Assembly (NCBI GenBank): GCA_964420985.1
Contig: CAYQUT010000002.1
Location: 151,456 to 215,455 of the forward strand
Direction of reading: 5' to 3'
DNA from: CAMCTV01 sp964420985
GTDB lineage: Bacteria; Bacteroidota; Bacteroidia; Flavobacteriales_D; Sanyastnellaceae
Length of the DNA: 64,000 nt
Shown here: positions 41,831 through 51,800 of the stretch, piece after piece
Position numbering within the stretch: the first letter of the stretch is position 1
Layout: every line of letters starts with the position of its first letter
Made by a program: the position numbers and the translations under genes
Notes under the pieces: generated by a model
Database searches by the model: none
What the model was told of the DNA's origin: nothing
The model's input: only the letters and a program-made list of their open reading frames with translations

Positions 41831-44308
41831 TTAGAATGTGAATTGAACCTTTGCCCTTAAACCAACTTTAAAAATGTCGGGATGATCCAAATAGGAAAGA
41901 CGGTATACCATGTCCACACGAAGCACCTTGAAGATATTTTCAATACCCAATGCCGTTTCAAAAAATGGTTTGGTCAATGTATAGACATCCGTCTGTCCAT
42001 CATTGTTCCAATCACGTTGCATGAAGGCATCATTTCTGATGTCATAACCTCCTACCACCGCTTTCATGCTGGCCACCTCACGCCACTTTAATCTGCGCAG
42101 CAATGGAATTTTGTTCAAGAACAATCCTTCAGCATGGTAAGTGGCCCAGAGGTTAACCCAACGGTCCGAGACAAACTCAAAATAATTCATGGTATTGTAT
42201 GATGACTCATCATAAAAAAAGGTCTCATTGCCCTGATGCATCATGAGCAGAGGAAAGGGAAGTTGTCCATATATTTTCCCTGCTTGGGATGCAATATCAA
42301 CATATCCAAAGGGTCCAAATTTCCATTTGTCTTTTAAGGTAACTTGTGCTTTTTCGTAGTTGTATTCTGCACCAAAAAGTCCTGAGATACTGCGGGTATA
42401 GGCAAACTCTATAATGGGCCAATTGCTGCCTATACTGAAACGTTCAAACTCTCCATAAACATATTTTTCCTTGTAGGCCCATCGCAACGATAATGTCATT
42501 TCAGCACTCGTTATATTGGGAACAAAGGATTTTACTTGGGGTTCAATGAAGTGATAATATCCACCAATGGGCTGTAACTCGCGGTGTTTAAAAATCAATT
42601 TGTTGGAGATTCCATGCACCCACTCTTTTTCCATAAACATAGAATACTCTGTGACCATGGTAAGCTTATTGGCAGGGTTTCTTCGGAAGAGGGAAGTGAG
42701 CACATTGTCTGTTCTCAATTGCCCGGTGCTTTGGCCAATTTGTTCTACATCTTGTTTGGTATGCACATCAATGGCAAAACGTGGATTTTTATTAATGACC
42801 CATAAAAACCCACCTCCGTATTTCCACTGTTCATCCAACAAACCATAAGCGGCATATCCATCTAACATGATTTTCTTGGAAAAGGCATTGCTGGTTCTTC
42901 CGCCAACTCTGAATCGATTGCCTTCGATGGGATTGTAACTGTAAGTGGTGTAATAGGGACCGTATTCAAATTTCCCAATTACTTTGTAACCATTGATGAA
43001 CAGGTTGATAATGTCCACGACAGTGCTGAACAATGGGATATTTTGCAAGGTGTCAACCATCTGATAAATCTCTTTCTCATCCTTGGTCAGCTTGAGGTGT
43101 CGGTGTTCATCCCAAAAGGCATCGTCGTAATCAGACGCGCCTTCTGCGACAATGACATCGGTGTAGCCTTGAAAGAATTCAGTAGGTCTTTTTTGGTTGA
43201 TGATGAAATTTTTGTAGGACGACTTTTTTCGTCCATACATCCCCATTTTTTTATCGGATAAATTGAAATCTACCAGCAACTCATCACCTGTCATCATCCA
43301 AACCTCTTTCTCTACTTCATCAAAGTATTGGGTGACTTTGAAATGTTTGATCCAATTGATATTGGCCGACTCAGTGATGGCGGCTTCAATTTTTTTCAAG
43401 GCATAAGAAGTATCATTGATCCACAAAGTCCCTTCAAATAAAAGCTCTTGTCTTCGTTTGGGTTCAAATTTTACCTCATAACAGTATTTGCCATCCATGA
43501 CAACAGTATCCAAAATGGTGTAGTCATAGAATCCCAAACAGTAACTGGCAATAGGGCTGGTGAAACTTTTGTTGAAGGCTGCTAAGTCATTTTGATAGAC
43601 ATTGAAATTTTGATACATGTCTCCCAAAAATTGATTGATGCTTTCATTTTTTACCCCGCTTACTTTGGCCGCTTTGATGATTTCTTTCGAAAATTTAGGC
43701 TCTCTTCTGAAGTAAAAGTCAGAGAGACTTTCTGTCATGAAAATGGGTAAGTAATTCTTTTCCGCAGTAGTATCAATTTGGTCAAAAATAAATTCTACCG
43801 AGCGTAGCACTCTTTTGTCCGCCAGCTCATCTTTGATGTTGTTCAAGTCAAACTCAACTTTGTTGTAGGCCTCGTATTCATAGGCATCCAGTTTTTCTTT
43901 GTTGTTGATTTTTTTATTGTTCAATACTTTTTTAATCAAGGCAATGGCGGGATCTTCAAGGTCTTTTGCCTTGATGACCAACTCAGTCATTTGGGTATTG
44001 GGAACCAATGCTAGGGTGATGTTTTGCGCCTTTCCCTGTTGAATTTTGACTTTAAAAGGATTGTATCCCACCATCAAACAAGCCAAGGTATCTGAGCTGT
44101 AATAGGTTTCAAACGTGAAGTTACCATTTAAATCTGTGGTCGTACCCGTCTTGGTTCCAATAAAAAAAACAGGAGCAAACGGCACTGCCAGTTGATTGGA
44201 TTGGTCTATAACCTTTCCTTTGACAATTGTTTTTTGTGACAACACCGTTGTACTCATCAGCAATGAGCACAAAGTAACGACCAGTAACTTAATGATTCCC
44301 TTTAGCAT
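41831..44308 (-). CDS. DUF5686 outer-membrane protein with carboxypeptidase-like regulatory domain
   Basis: An 825-residue exported protein. The signal peptide (1-25) ends in VLSQ; a carboxypeptidase-regulatory-like beta domain follows (about 28-110, GKVIDQSNQLAVPFAPVF and DLNGNFTF). The rest belongs to DUF5686, a Bacteroidota family of putative outer-membrane beta barrels, with NPIEGNRFRVGGRTSNAF and a C-terminal VGLRAKVQFTF that ends on Phe, as barrels do. It overlaps dsbD upstream by 20 bp and is followed by lptB, so it is probably cotranscribed with both. The function is unknown; outer-membrane transport or assembly is possible. Confidence 0.9.
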   Translation of the reverse strand: MLKGIIKLLVVTLCSLLMSTTVLSQKTIVKGKVIDQSNQLAVPFAPVFFIGTKTGTTTDLNGNFTFETYYSSDTLACLMVGYNPFKVKIQQGKAQNITLALVPNTQMTELVIKAKDLEDPAIALIKKVLNNKKINNKEKLDAYEYEAYNKVEFDLNNIKDELADKRVLRSVEFIFDQIDTTAEKNYLPIFMTESLSDFYFRREPKFSKEIIKAAKVSGVKNESINQFLGDMYQNFNVYQNDLAAFNKSFTSPIASYCLGFYDYTILDTVVMDGKYCYEVKFEPKRRQELLFEGTLWINDTSYALKKIEAAITESANINWIKHFKVTQYFDEVEKEVWMMTGDELLVDFNLSDKKMGMYGRKKSSYKNFIINQKRPTEFFQGYTDVIVAEGASDYDDAFWDEHRHLKLTKDEKEIYQMVDTLQNIPLFSTVVDIINLFINGYKVIGKFEYGPYYTTYSYNPIEGNRFRVGGRTSNAFSKKIMLDGYAAYGLLDEQWKYGGGFLWVINKNPRFAIDVHTKQDVEQIGQSTGQLRTDNVLTSLFRRNPANKLTMVTEYSMFMEKEWVHGISNKLIFKHRELQPIGGYYHFIEPQVKSFVPNITSAEMTLSLRWAYKEKYVYGEFERFSIGSNWPIIEFAYTRSISGLFGAEYNYEKAQVTLKDKWKFGPFGYVDIASQAGKIYGQLPFPLLMMHQGNETFFYDESSYNTMNYFEFVSDRWVNLWATYHAEGLFLNKIPLLRRLKWREVASMKAVVGGYDIRNDAFMQRDWNNDGQTDVYTLTKPFFETALGIENIFKVLRVDMVYRLSYLDHPDIFKVGLRAKVQFTF

Positions 44309-46361
44309 TTTTCCAATTCTCGTGTGCTTGAATACCGCAATTTAACCAATTGCTGTATTCCTCCACATCGGGATTGTAATCTTCTGTAGGAATCAGTAAA
44401 GTGCTATCCGCAGAAATGACGGCGTAGAAAGGCTGGGCTTGGTTTTGGAAAGTTTCAGATTGAAGGGTGGCCCACTTGTTTCCGACCGTTTTGATTTCTT
44501 TTAATCGTCCATCATGTGTTTTGTACAACATCTGTTGATTGGCGGGCAATTCAATTTTCTCGTCAACATACAGCGATACCATAATATACTTATCTCTTAA
44601 TGTTTCTGCAATGATAGGATCAATCCAAACCGTTTCTTCCATCTTTCTACAATTTACACAAGCCCATCCCGTGAAATCGATGAAGATGGGTTTGTTCTCT
44701 TTTTTGGCAACAGCAACTGCTTCGGCCAAATCACGGTAAATTTTGAATTCCGATTCGTGGTGGTAATATGAATAAGAAGAGGGAGGTGGGAAACCACTCA
44801 AAAAGGCAAACTTATTTAAATCACTCGGAGGCATAACGCCAGGTATGATGCGCAGGGTAAAGGCTCCGATAAGAATGGCAAAGGTCAATTTTGTTTTTGA
44901 CAAAGTCTGACTGCCTTGGTAAGGCTTGAATTTGAATTTACCCAATAAATAAAGGGTCCAGAAGATTCCTACAATGATCCAAAGGGCAAAGAAAGTTTCG
45001 CGTTTCAATAAGCCCCATTGTTGTACCAAGTCGGCATTGGAGATAAACTTGATGGCCAAGGCCACTTCCAAGAATCCCAATGATACTTTGAAGTCTTCTA
45101 ACCAACCACCACTCTTGGGTAATTTTTTCATGAGACTAGGGAAGAAAGCGAACAATCCAAAAGGAAGGCCCAATGCAATTCCAAATCCGGCTGTGGCTGC
45201 CGTTAATTTTGTTGGTGCCAAGGACAGCGATAGTCCCAAAAAGTCAACAGTGCCCTGAGAGTTGCTGGCGTATATCTGTCCCAACATTCCGCCTAGGATA
45301 GGGCCAGTGCAGGAGAAGGAAACAATCACCAAGGTAATGGCCATGAAGAAGACACCAAAGATGCCCCCTATTTTGGAAGCATTGTTGTCCATCTTGTTGG
45401 CCCATGACGAGGGTAAAGTGATTTCATAGTATCCAAAGAAGGAAATGGCAAAAACGACAAACACCACAAAGAAGGCAATGTTGATCCATGGATTGGTGGC
45501 AAACTCATTGAAGACCTCCGGATTGGTAGAGCTGAAAATATGAAAGGGAACGGAAACAGCCACGTAGGTGAGGAATATGAACAAGCCGTACAAGACCGCT
45601 TTGCTTTTACCAGAGCCGTCGCCAGAAGATTTGGTAAAGAAAGAAACGGTCAATGGAATCATTGGGAAAACACAAGGTGTTAATAAGGCAAAAAGACCCC
45701 AAAAAATACCTTGTAAAAATGCCCACCACATGGTTTGCTCTTCTTGTTCTATTTGACAATTTTCTTGGGGTTTGTTGGGATCCAGTTTCCAATGGAAGGG
45801 GTCGTTGTCATTGGATTCAACAACCTTTTTTCCTGCGGTGTCTATTTTAGACTCTAAACTTTGTTCCGTTTGCTCTGTCAAGCTATTTGAAGTTGGATCA
45901 ATTTTTATTTCAAATTTGATTGGATCTGGGAAGATACATTGACTGTCATTGCAAGACATGTATTCCAATACTCCTTTTAGGACGAAACTTTGTCCCGAGA
46001 ATACTTCTATGATTTGTTTGAAAGCGACAGCGTTTTCATAATAATTGAGATCGGCATCAAAGTTGGGATCGAAATGGGTGATATACTTGCCATCCTTTGC
46101 TTGTGAAATAATTTTAAAATTTTTTTTGTCCTCATTGAGTTTTATGGAGGTTGGGATAGGTCCAATAAAATCGGGGTTATCAGATACTTTAATGGCGTAT
46201 ACATGCCATCCTTTGAGAATCTTAGCAGAGAAATTTAATTCAAATTGATTGTTTTCAAGTGCTTTTGCAGAGTAGCTCCACTTAACAGGCTTATCAGCAG
46301 TCTGAGCCACGCCGATGGCCACAATGCAAATGGCCAAGATTGTCATCAATAATTTCCTCAT
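44289..46361 (-). CDS. dsbD: Thiol:disulfide interchange protein DsbD
   Basis: DsbD carries electrons from cytoplasmic thioredoxin to periplasmic partners. I start at ATG 46361 (690 residues) after the -7 box; the ATG at 46376 would be upstream of the promoter. The signal peptide (about 1-20) is followed by the alpha domain with Cys pair in EYMSCNDSQCIF, the membrane domain with eight helices and the Cys in TPCVFPMIP and SFSCTGPILGG, and the C-terminal thioredoxin domain with TGWACVNCRKMEE (CVNC active site). All expected cysteines are present. It is the first gene of the dsbD-DUF5686-lptB run. Confidence 0.95.
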   Translation of the reverse strand: MRKLLMTILAICIVAIGVAQTADKPVKWSYSAKALENNQFELNFSAKILKGWHVYAIKVSDNPDFIGPIPTSIKLNEDKKNFKIISQAKDGKYITHFDPNFDADLNYYENAVAFKQIIEVFSGQSFVLKGVLEYMSCNDSQCIFPDPIKFEIKIDPTSNSLTEQTEQSLESKIDTAGKKVVESNDNDPFHWKLDPNKPQENCQIEQEEQTMWWAFLQGIFWGLFALLTPCVFPMIPLTVSFFTKSSGDGSGKSKAVLYGLFIFLTYVAVSVPFHIFSSTNPEVFNEFATNPWINIAFFVVFVVFAISFFGYYEITLPSSWANKMDNNASKIGGIFGVFFMAITLVIVSFSCTGPILGGMLGQIYASNSQGTVDFLGLSLSLAPTKLTAATAGFGIALGLPFGLFAFFPSLMKKLPKSGGWLEDFKVSLGFLEVALAIKFISNADLVQQWGLLKRETFFALWIIVGIFWTLYLLGKFKFKPYQGSQTLSKTKLTFAILIGAFTLRIIPGVMPPSDLNKFAFLSGFPPPSSYSYYHHESEFKIYRDLAEAVAVAKKENKPIFIDFTGWACVNCRKMEETVWIDPIIAETLRDKYIMVSLYVDEKIELPANQQMLYKTHDGRLKEIKTVGNKWATLQSETFQNQAQPFYAVISADSTLLIPTEDYNPDVEEYSNWLNCGIQAHENWKNAKGNH

Positions 46362-46365
46362 GTTC

Positions 46366-46373
46366 CAAAAATA
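46366..46373 (-). promoter_or_regulatory. -7 box (TATTTTTG) 4 nt upstream of dsbD
   Basis: Perfect TAnnTTTG on the minus strand, 4 nt before ATG 46361. No good -33 TTG. Confidence 0.5.
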
Positions 46374-46420
46374 CACATCACTTCAAAGAATTAAGTGATC
46401 TGCTTCACAAAAAAATAAAA

Positions 46421-46446
46421 GCATCATTGAAAATGATGCAATTTTG
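46421..46446 (+). promoter_or_regulatory. Perfect inverted repeat and -7 box (CAATTTTG) upstream of the DUF502 gene
   Basis: GCATCATT-GAA-AATGATGC (46421-46439) is a perfect 8-bp palindrome; its last C is the first base of CAATTTTG (46439-46446), which ends 4 nt before ATG 46451. The palindrome lies in the dsbD/DUF502 divergent promoter region and could be an operator or a hairpin. Confidence 0.4.
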
Positions 46447-46450
46447 CGGC

Positions 46451-47038
46451 ATGTTACAACGATTATTCAAACGTTTGATTCAATATGTGTTGAACGGCTT
46501 ATTGATCAGCCTTCCCATTATCATGACGGGGTATGTGATTTATAAAATGTTTACTTGGTTGGATTCAATTTTGCCCATTGAACACCGATATCCTGGAATG
46601 GGTATTTTGATGCTACTCTTGGTATTGGCCGTGTTGGGTTATTTAGGCGCAAAGTTTATCAATGATACCATCAAATTTTGGTTCAATAAATTTTTGGATC
46701 GCATCCCGCTCATTAAGACCATTTATAAAAGCATCACGGATTTGTTGGGCGCTTTTGTTGGTCAAAAGAAGGCCTTTAATCAACCCGTTTTGGTCAAGTT
46801 GAGTGATGCCAATGATCTTGAGGCCATCGGATTTATAACGGATGAAGATTTGCAGGAATTGGGCAACATCAAGGAAAAAGTTGGAGTTTACTTTCCCATG
46901 AGTTATAGTTTCTCAGGCCATCTTTTGATAGTGCCTGTTAAAAATGTGAAGCCCATTGATAAAAATGCGGTGGATGTGATGAAGTACATTGTATCGGGTG
47001 GAGTAGTGGACATTGATCACAACAATGAGCAGAAGTAG
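46451..47038 (+). CDS. DUF502 family membrane protein
   Basis: A 195-residue membrane protein of unknown function. Two hydrophobic helices (about residues 10-33, YVLNGLLISLPIIMTGYVIY, and 46-70, GMGILMLLLVLAVLGYLG) precede the soluble region with the family core FLDRIPLIKTIYKSITDLL and VGVYFPMSYSFSGHLLIVPVK. I start at ATG 46451, with a -7 box 4 nt upstream; ATG 46433/46436 would lie within the palindrome. Related plant proteins are COV-like. It overlaps the EamA gene by 14 bp, so the two are cotranscribed. Confidence 0.9.
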   Translation: MLQRLFKRLIQYVLNGLLISLPIIMTGYVIYKMFTWLDSILPIEHRYPGMGILMLLLVLAVLGYLGAKFINDTIKFWFNKFLDRIPLIKTIYKSITDLLGAFVGQKKAFNQPVLVKLSDANDLEAIGFITDEDLQELGNIKEKVGVYFPMSYSFSGHLLIVPVKNVKPIDKNAVDVMKYIVSGGVVDIDHNNEQK

Positions 47039-47891
47039 CGCACTTTATCTATTGCATTTTATTGTGTTCATCTGGGGATTCACCGGAATATTGGGTCATG
47101 AAATAACTTTATCCTCAGTTCCTTTGGTTTTTTGGCGAACCCTCATCGCCTTCGGTGGGATAGCCATCTGGGTCCTCTATAAAAGACAATGGTCTCCCAT
47201 TTCCAGGCGTCATTTTTGGGGATTGGTCGTGGCAGGTGTGTTCATCGCCATGCATTGGATTTCTTTTTTCACCGCCATCAAAGTGTCTAACATTAGCACC
47301 GCATTAACGGTCTTGAGCACCAACGCCATTTTTGTCTCCTTTGTAGGACCTTGGATAATGGCCAAGAAGTGGGACTGGAGGGAAATGGCTTTTGGCAGTG
47401 TGGCGGTGGTGGGGTTGGTATTTATATTTAATTTCGAGACCCGTTTTACTCAAGGTATCCTTTGGGGACTATTAGCGGCCTTCCTATCTGCCACGTTCTC
47501 TGCCATGAACGCGCGATTGGTAAAAGATGTCCCCAGCAATCAGATGGCGTTGATTGAAATGGCAGTGGCTTGCTTAGCAGTGTTTTTGTACATTGTATCG
47601 AATGACAACGAGCGTTTCCAATTGGATCAGTTGAATCAACACAATGTAATGTTGTTAATCATACTTGGTATTGTGGCTACATCTTTCCCGTTCATAGCCA
47701 GTATTGCCGTGATGCGTCAGATATCACCTTTTGTATGTGCGATGGCCATTAATATGGAACCTGTTTATTCTATTTTGTTGGCCTTGTGGCTGTATGGTCA
47801 ATCAGAATTCATGAGTTTGGGATTTTATCTTGGCGGTGGGTTGATTATTTTGACCACTTTTGTCTCCTCAATGATGGGTAAAAGAAGTTGA
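47025..47891 (+). CDS. EamA/DMT-family transporter
   Basis: A 288-residue permease with ten hydrophobic helices in two EamA repeats, for example FVFIWGFTGILG near the N-terminus, ISTALTVLSTNAIFVSF in the first repeat, and MAINMEPVYSILLALWLYGQ in the second. Drug/metabolite transporters export amino acids, nucleotides or other metabolites; the substrate is not predictable. ATG 47025 starts inside the end of the DUF502 gene (14 bp overlap); a TTG at 47013 is less likely. Confidence 0.9.
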   Translation: MSRSSALYLLHFIVFIWGFTGILGHEITLSSVPLVFWRTLIAFGGIAIWVLYKRQWSPISRRHFWGLVVAGVFIAMHWISFFTAIKVSNISTALTVLSTNAIFVSFVGPWIMAKKWDWREMAFGSVAVVGLVFIFNFETRFTQGILWGLLAAFLSATFSAMNARLVKDVPSNQMALIEMAVACLAVFLYIVSNDNERFQLDQLNQHNVMLLIILGIVATSFPFIASIAVMRQISPFVCAMAINMEPVYSILLALWLYGQSEFMSLGFYLGGGLIILTTFVSSMMGKRS

Positions 47892-47993
47892 TTTACAACG
47901 AATTAACTTTTTGTTGTTCATTACTATTTTCATGATGGCGTCAAGTCACATCGAAAAAAAATCAATTTCGGGTAAACTCAAAAACAAATAATT

Positions 47994-48749
47994 ATGAAAA
48001 AAACATTAGCAATTATTGCAATGGTGGTAGGCGCAGGCACAATGAATGCACAGCTTACTTCAAAGAAAGGAGAGAACTACCTTCCTCAATCTGGTGATTG
48101 GTCAATTGGAGTGGATGGATCCTCTGCGATTGGTTATTTTGGTAACATGTTAAACAACAGTGCGGACAACGGAATGTCATTTGATTATTCTAACGGTGCC
48201 AACATGATTACTGGTAAGTTGTTTATTAGTGATACTAAAGCTTACCGCGCAGGTGTTAGAATTGGAATGAATACTTCAACCATGCAGGTCGCTAGCGAAG
48301 ATTCAGTGGGTGTTTATGATGAAGTAAAGATGTCTGAAAATTTCATCGGATTGAGTGCGGGTATGGAATACAGAAGAGGTTCAACTCGTCTGCAAGGTTA
48401 TTATGGTGGAGCAGCTACTTTGGCTTTCGGGAGTGGAGGAAATACCACTACTTATGCCAAGCCTAATGTGGTTGGACAAGTTACAGAGACCAAAACAGGT
48501 GCCGCTATTGGTTTTGGAGTTCGTGGATTCATTGGTGTTGAGTATTTTGTTTTGCCAAAAATCTCTATCGCTGGTGAATTTGGTTGGGGCTTAGGTTTTG
48601 TATCGCAAGGTGCAGGGTCGCTCACTCAAGTTACGGAGGATGCCAATGGAAATGTGGTTACAACGACAACAGATGGCCCAACTGGATCTGATTTCTCTTT
48701 GGATACCGACAATGCCGGTGGTGCATTAATGATCAACTTCCATTTCTAA
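47994..48749 (+). CDS. Outer-membrane beta-barrel protein, function unknown
   Basis: A 251-residue exported protein. The signal peptide (1-20) ends in MNAQ. The rest consists of alternating beta strands with Gly and aromatic residues (YRAGVRIGMNTS, MEYRRGSTRLQGYYGGAATLAF, GVRGFIGVEYFVLPKISIAGEFGWGLGF) and ends in MINFHF, so the last residue is the terminal aromatic typical of outer-membrane barrels. It resembles porin-like small barrels of Bacteroidota but I cannot name a family. It is a single-gene unit with a strong terminator after it. The codon usage and position suggest good expression. Confidence 0.85.
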   Translation: MKKTLAIIAMVVGAGTMNAQLTSKKGENYLPQSGDWSIGVDGSSAIGYFGNMLNNSADNGMSFDYSNGANMITGKLFISDTKAYRAGVRIGMNTSTMQVASEDSVGVYDEVKMSENFIGLSAGMEYRRGSTRLQGYYGGAATLAFGSGGNTTTYAKPNVVGQVTETKTGAAIGFGVRGFIGVEYFVLPKISIAGEFGWGLGFVSQGAGSLTQVTEDANGNVVTTTTDGPTGSDFSLDTDNAGGALMINFHF

Positions 48750-48768
48750 TTGGAAGTTAAGAAATAAC

Positions 48769-48796
48769 AAAAGGGCGGTCATTTGACCGCCCTTTT
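48769..48796. terminator. Bidirectional terminator between the outer-membrane protein and the RND efflux operon
   Basis: AAAGGGCGGTCA / TGACCGCCCTTT is a 12-bp perfect stem with a 2-nt loop and T tracts on both strands, 20 bp after the barrel gene and 19 bp before the end of the efflux pump gene. Confidence 0.9.
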
Positions 48797-48814
48797 TCGT
48801 TTTCACAAGTTGTA

Positions 48815-51800
48815 TTATGCTTCAACTTGTTTGTTCAACCTTTTCTTCAATGCGGCCTTCCAAGTCTCACTCATCATGTACATGACAGGGACAACTATTA
48901 GCGTGATGAATGTCGCAAAGCTCAATCCAAACACGATAGTCCAAGACAACGGTTTCCAGAAGGCTACGCTGTCCCCCCCGAAGTGAATCTTTGGATTTAA
49001 CTCAGTGAATAAGGTCACAAAGTCAATGTTTAGACCTATTGCCAGAGGAATCATTCCCAGAATAGTAGCGGTGGCGGTCAATAAAACAGGCGTCATCCTT
49101 ACACGTCCAGCTTCAATCACAGCCTCCCGTAGCTCCATGCCTTGTTCACGGAGAATATCGGTAAACTCTACCAATAAGATTCCGTTTCGAACCACAATAC
49201 CCGCTAATGCTACAATACCCACTCCCGTCATGACTATCACAATGTCCATATTGAAAATGGCCAATCCCAGAAGAACCCCAATGACGGAGAAAATGATTTC
49301 GGAAAGGATAATGACAGTTCGACCAATGGAGTTGAATTGCATGATCAAAATCAAAACAATCAATGCCAAGGATATCATCAATGCCGAACCTAAGAAGGCT
49401 GCTGTTTCTTTCTGCTCTTCTTGCTCACCAGCGAGGTTTACGGTTACACCATTGGGCAGGTCGGTAAATTGCGCCGCCTTGGCTTGAATTTTACCCACCA
49501 CCTCGTTGGGGTTAAATCCTGTCAAGACGTTGGATTCAAGGGTAACGACACGCTTTTGATTTTTACGTTTGATACCTGCATAGGTACTGGTGTACTCAAC
49601 ATCTGCAAAGGCAGACAAAGGAACTTGGCGAATCATTCCACCCATGTTCATGTCGCGGTAGGTGATGATCAAGTTGCGCAAGGCTTCAATATCATTGCGT
49701 TGGTCTTTCTTATAACGCACTTGTATGGGATACTCGTCCGAACCATCTCTGAATTTGGATGGATTGTCCAATCCAAAGACGGCCTTTCTGATTTCACTTC
49801 CTATTTGTCCCATGGAAATTCCCTCTCTGTTGGCACGTTCGCGATCAATTTTAATCTTGATTTCAGGTTTGTTCAATTGTAAGTCCGTTTTCAATTCCTC
49901 GACACCTGGAATCTGAGCCGCATCCAAGAAATCTTTCATGCGCATACTGGCAACAATCAAATCGTCAAACTCTTCACCACTGATTTCAATACTGATGGGT
50001 TTGGCAGTGGGTGGACCATTTTGCTCTTGATCGACGGCAATTTGAACACCGGGAATTCCTTTCACTTCTGCACGTACTTGGTCTAAAATTTCTGTTGTCG
50101 ATTGTCCATTTCTTTTGGCAAACTCCACAAAACCAATCCCCACTTTTGCTTTGTGTGAATAGGGAGCGCGGTCCTCTTGACTTTCATTGGCACCAATGGC
50201 CACATTGGTGATGATGCTTTCTACTAGTGGATTATTCTCTCCAATAACTTTGTAGATCTTTTCCTCAATGATGTGGGCTACACTGTCCGTGGCTTTGGCA
50301 CTGGTTCCAACCGGAAGGGTGGCATAAACGTATACAAAGTTAGGATCCGCTTTCGGGAAGAAAACCACCTTGGGTTGACGCAAACCAGTGACCATAAAAG
50401 ACAACACCAATAATCCAAGCGTACTGAACAATATGGTTTTTGGTCTGGCCAGCGCCCATGTTAGGAAGCTTGCATAGCGTGCCTGAACACGAGGCCATGT
50501 TTTGCCCTGGAAAACAAGAATCGCATTTTCCAAAACAAATTTGAATAGCAAATAAACCAACAAAAGTGTGATGGTGAAGTTACCCATGCCAAAGCTTCCG
50601 CTGATGTAAAATAAGGTCGCTAAAGCGATGAATACGACTGTGGTAATTTTGGTTCCCTTGTTCCATTTGGGTTTGTTGTGATTGTCCTCATGAGGTTTCA
50701 TGAAGTCCACAGCAAACACAGGATTGATGATGTAAGCCACAACCAAAGAGGCTGTAAGCGTAATGATCAAGGTAATGGGCAAGTAGTGCATGAACTTTCC
50801 AATCACACCGCCCCAAAACGCCAATGGAACAAAGGGGGCTAGGGTAGTGGCCGTACCACTCAAAACAGGAAGGAAAATTTCACCCGCTGCTTTTTTTGCA
50901 GCAACCTTGATGGGAACTTTTCCATTGTCAAAAATCCGGTGGGTGTTTTCTATGACAACAATGGCGTCGTCCACCACAATTCCCAATCCCAATAGGAAGC
51001 TGAACAATACAATCATGTTCATGGTGAAATCAATTCCCGGAAGAATTAAAAAGGCGATGAACATGGACAATGGAACAGAAAGCCCAACAAAAATGGCGTT
51101 GGTTACCCCCATGAAGAACATCAGGATAATTGTAACCAAGATAAATCCAATGATGATGGTGTTGATCAAATCATGCAGCGTAACCCGCGTGGTGCGGCTT
51201 TGATCTCCAGTAATCACGACTGACAAATCTTTGGGCAACTTACTTTCTTTCATCTCAGCCAAAATGGCGTTGATTTTATCTGATGCATCGATCAAATTTT
51301 CACCACCGCGTTTGATGACGTTGAGCGTGATGACATTCTTTTTGTCCAAACGTCCATAACTCTCTTGCTCCTTGAAACCGTCCTTGACATCGGCAATGTC
51401 CTTCAAATAAACTTTGGATCCGGATTGAGAGGTAACGACCAAGTTTTTGATTTCATCTACACTTTTGAACTCACCGCTAACGGATAAAGAGCGCTTGACA
51501 TTCCCCATGTTTACTCCACCTCCAGAGATGGTCATGTTCTCATACATCACTGCTCTTTCAATATCTCCCATAGTGAATTTAGAGGCTTGCATTTTGTAGA
51601 TGTCTACATCGATTTGGATTTCTCTATCCAATGCACCAACAATATCCACACGGGTAATTTCCCTCAGCCCTTCAATTTTTTCTTGCAAATCTTCTGCATA
51701 GGTTTTTAGGTCAGAGAGGCTGTAATTTCCCGCTATGTTGACAAAGAGAATGGGCATTTCTGAAAACTCCACCTCCATCACATTGGGATCTGCAGGAAGA

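Noticed and set aside
49005..51203. Plus-strand reading frames of 137-160 codons opposite the RND pump gene
   Set aside because: They are antisense shadows with no start signal or homology; composition follows the complementary frame of the pump.
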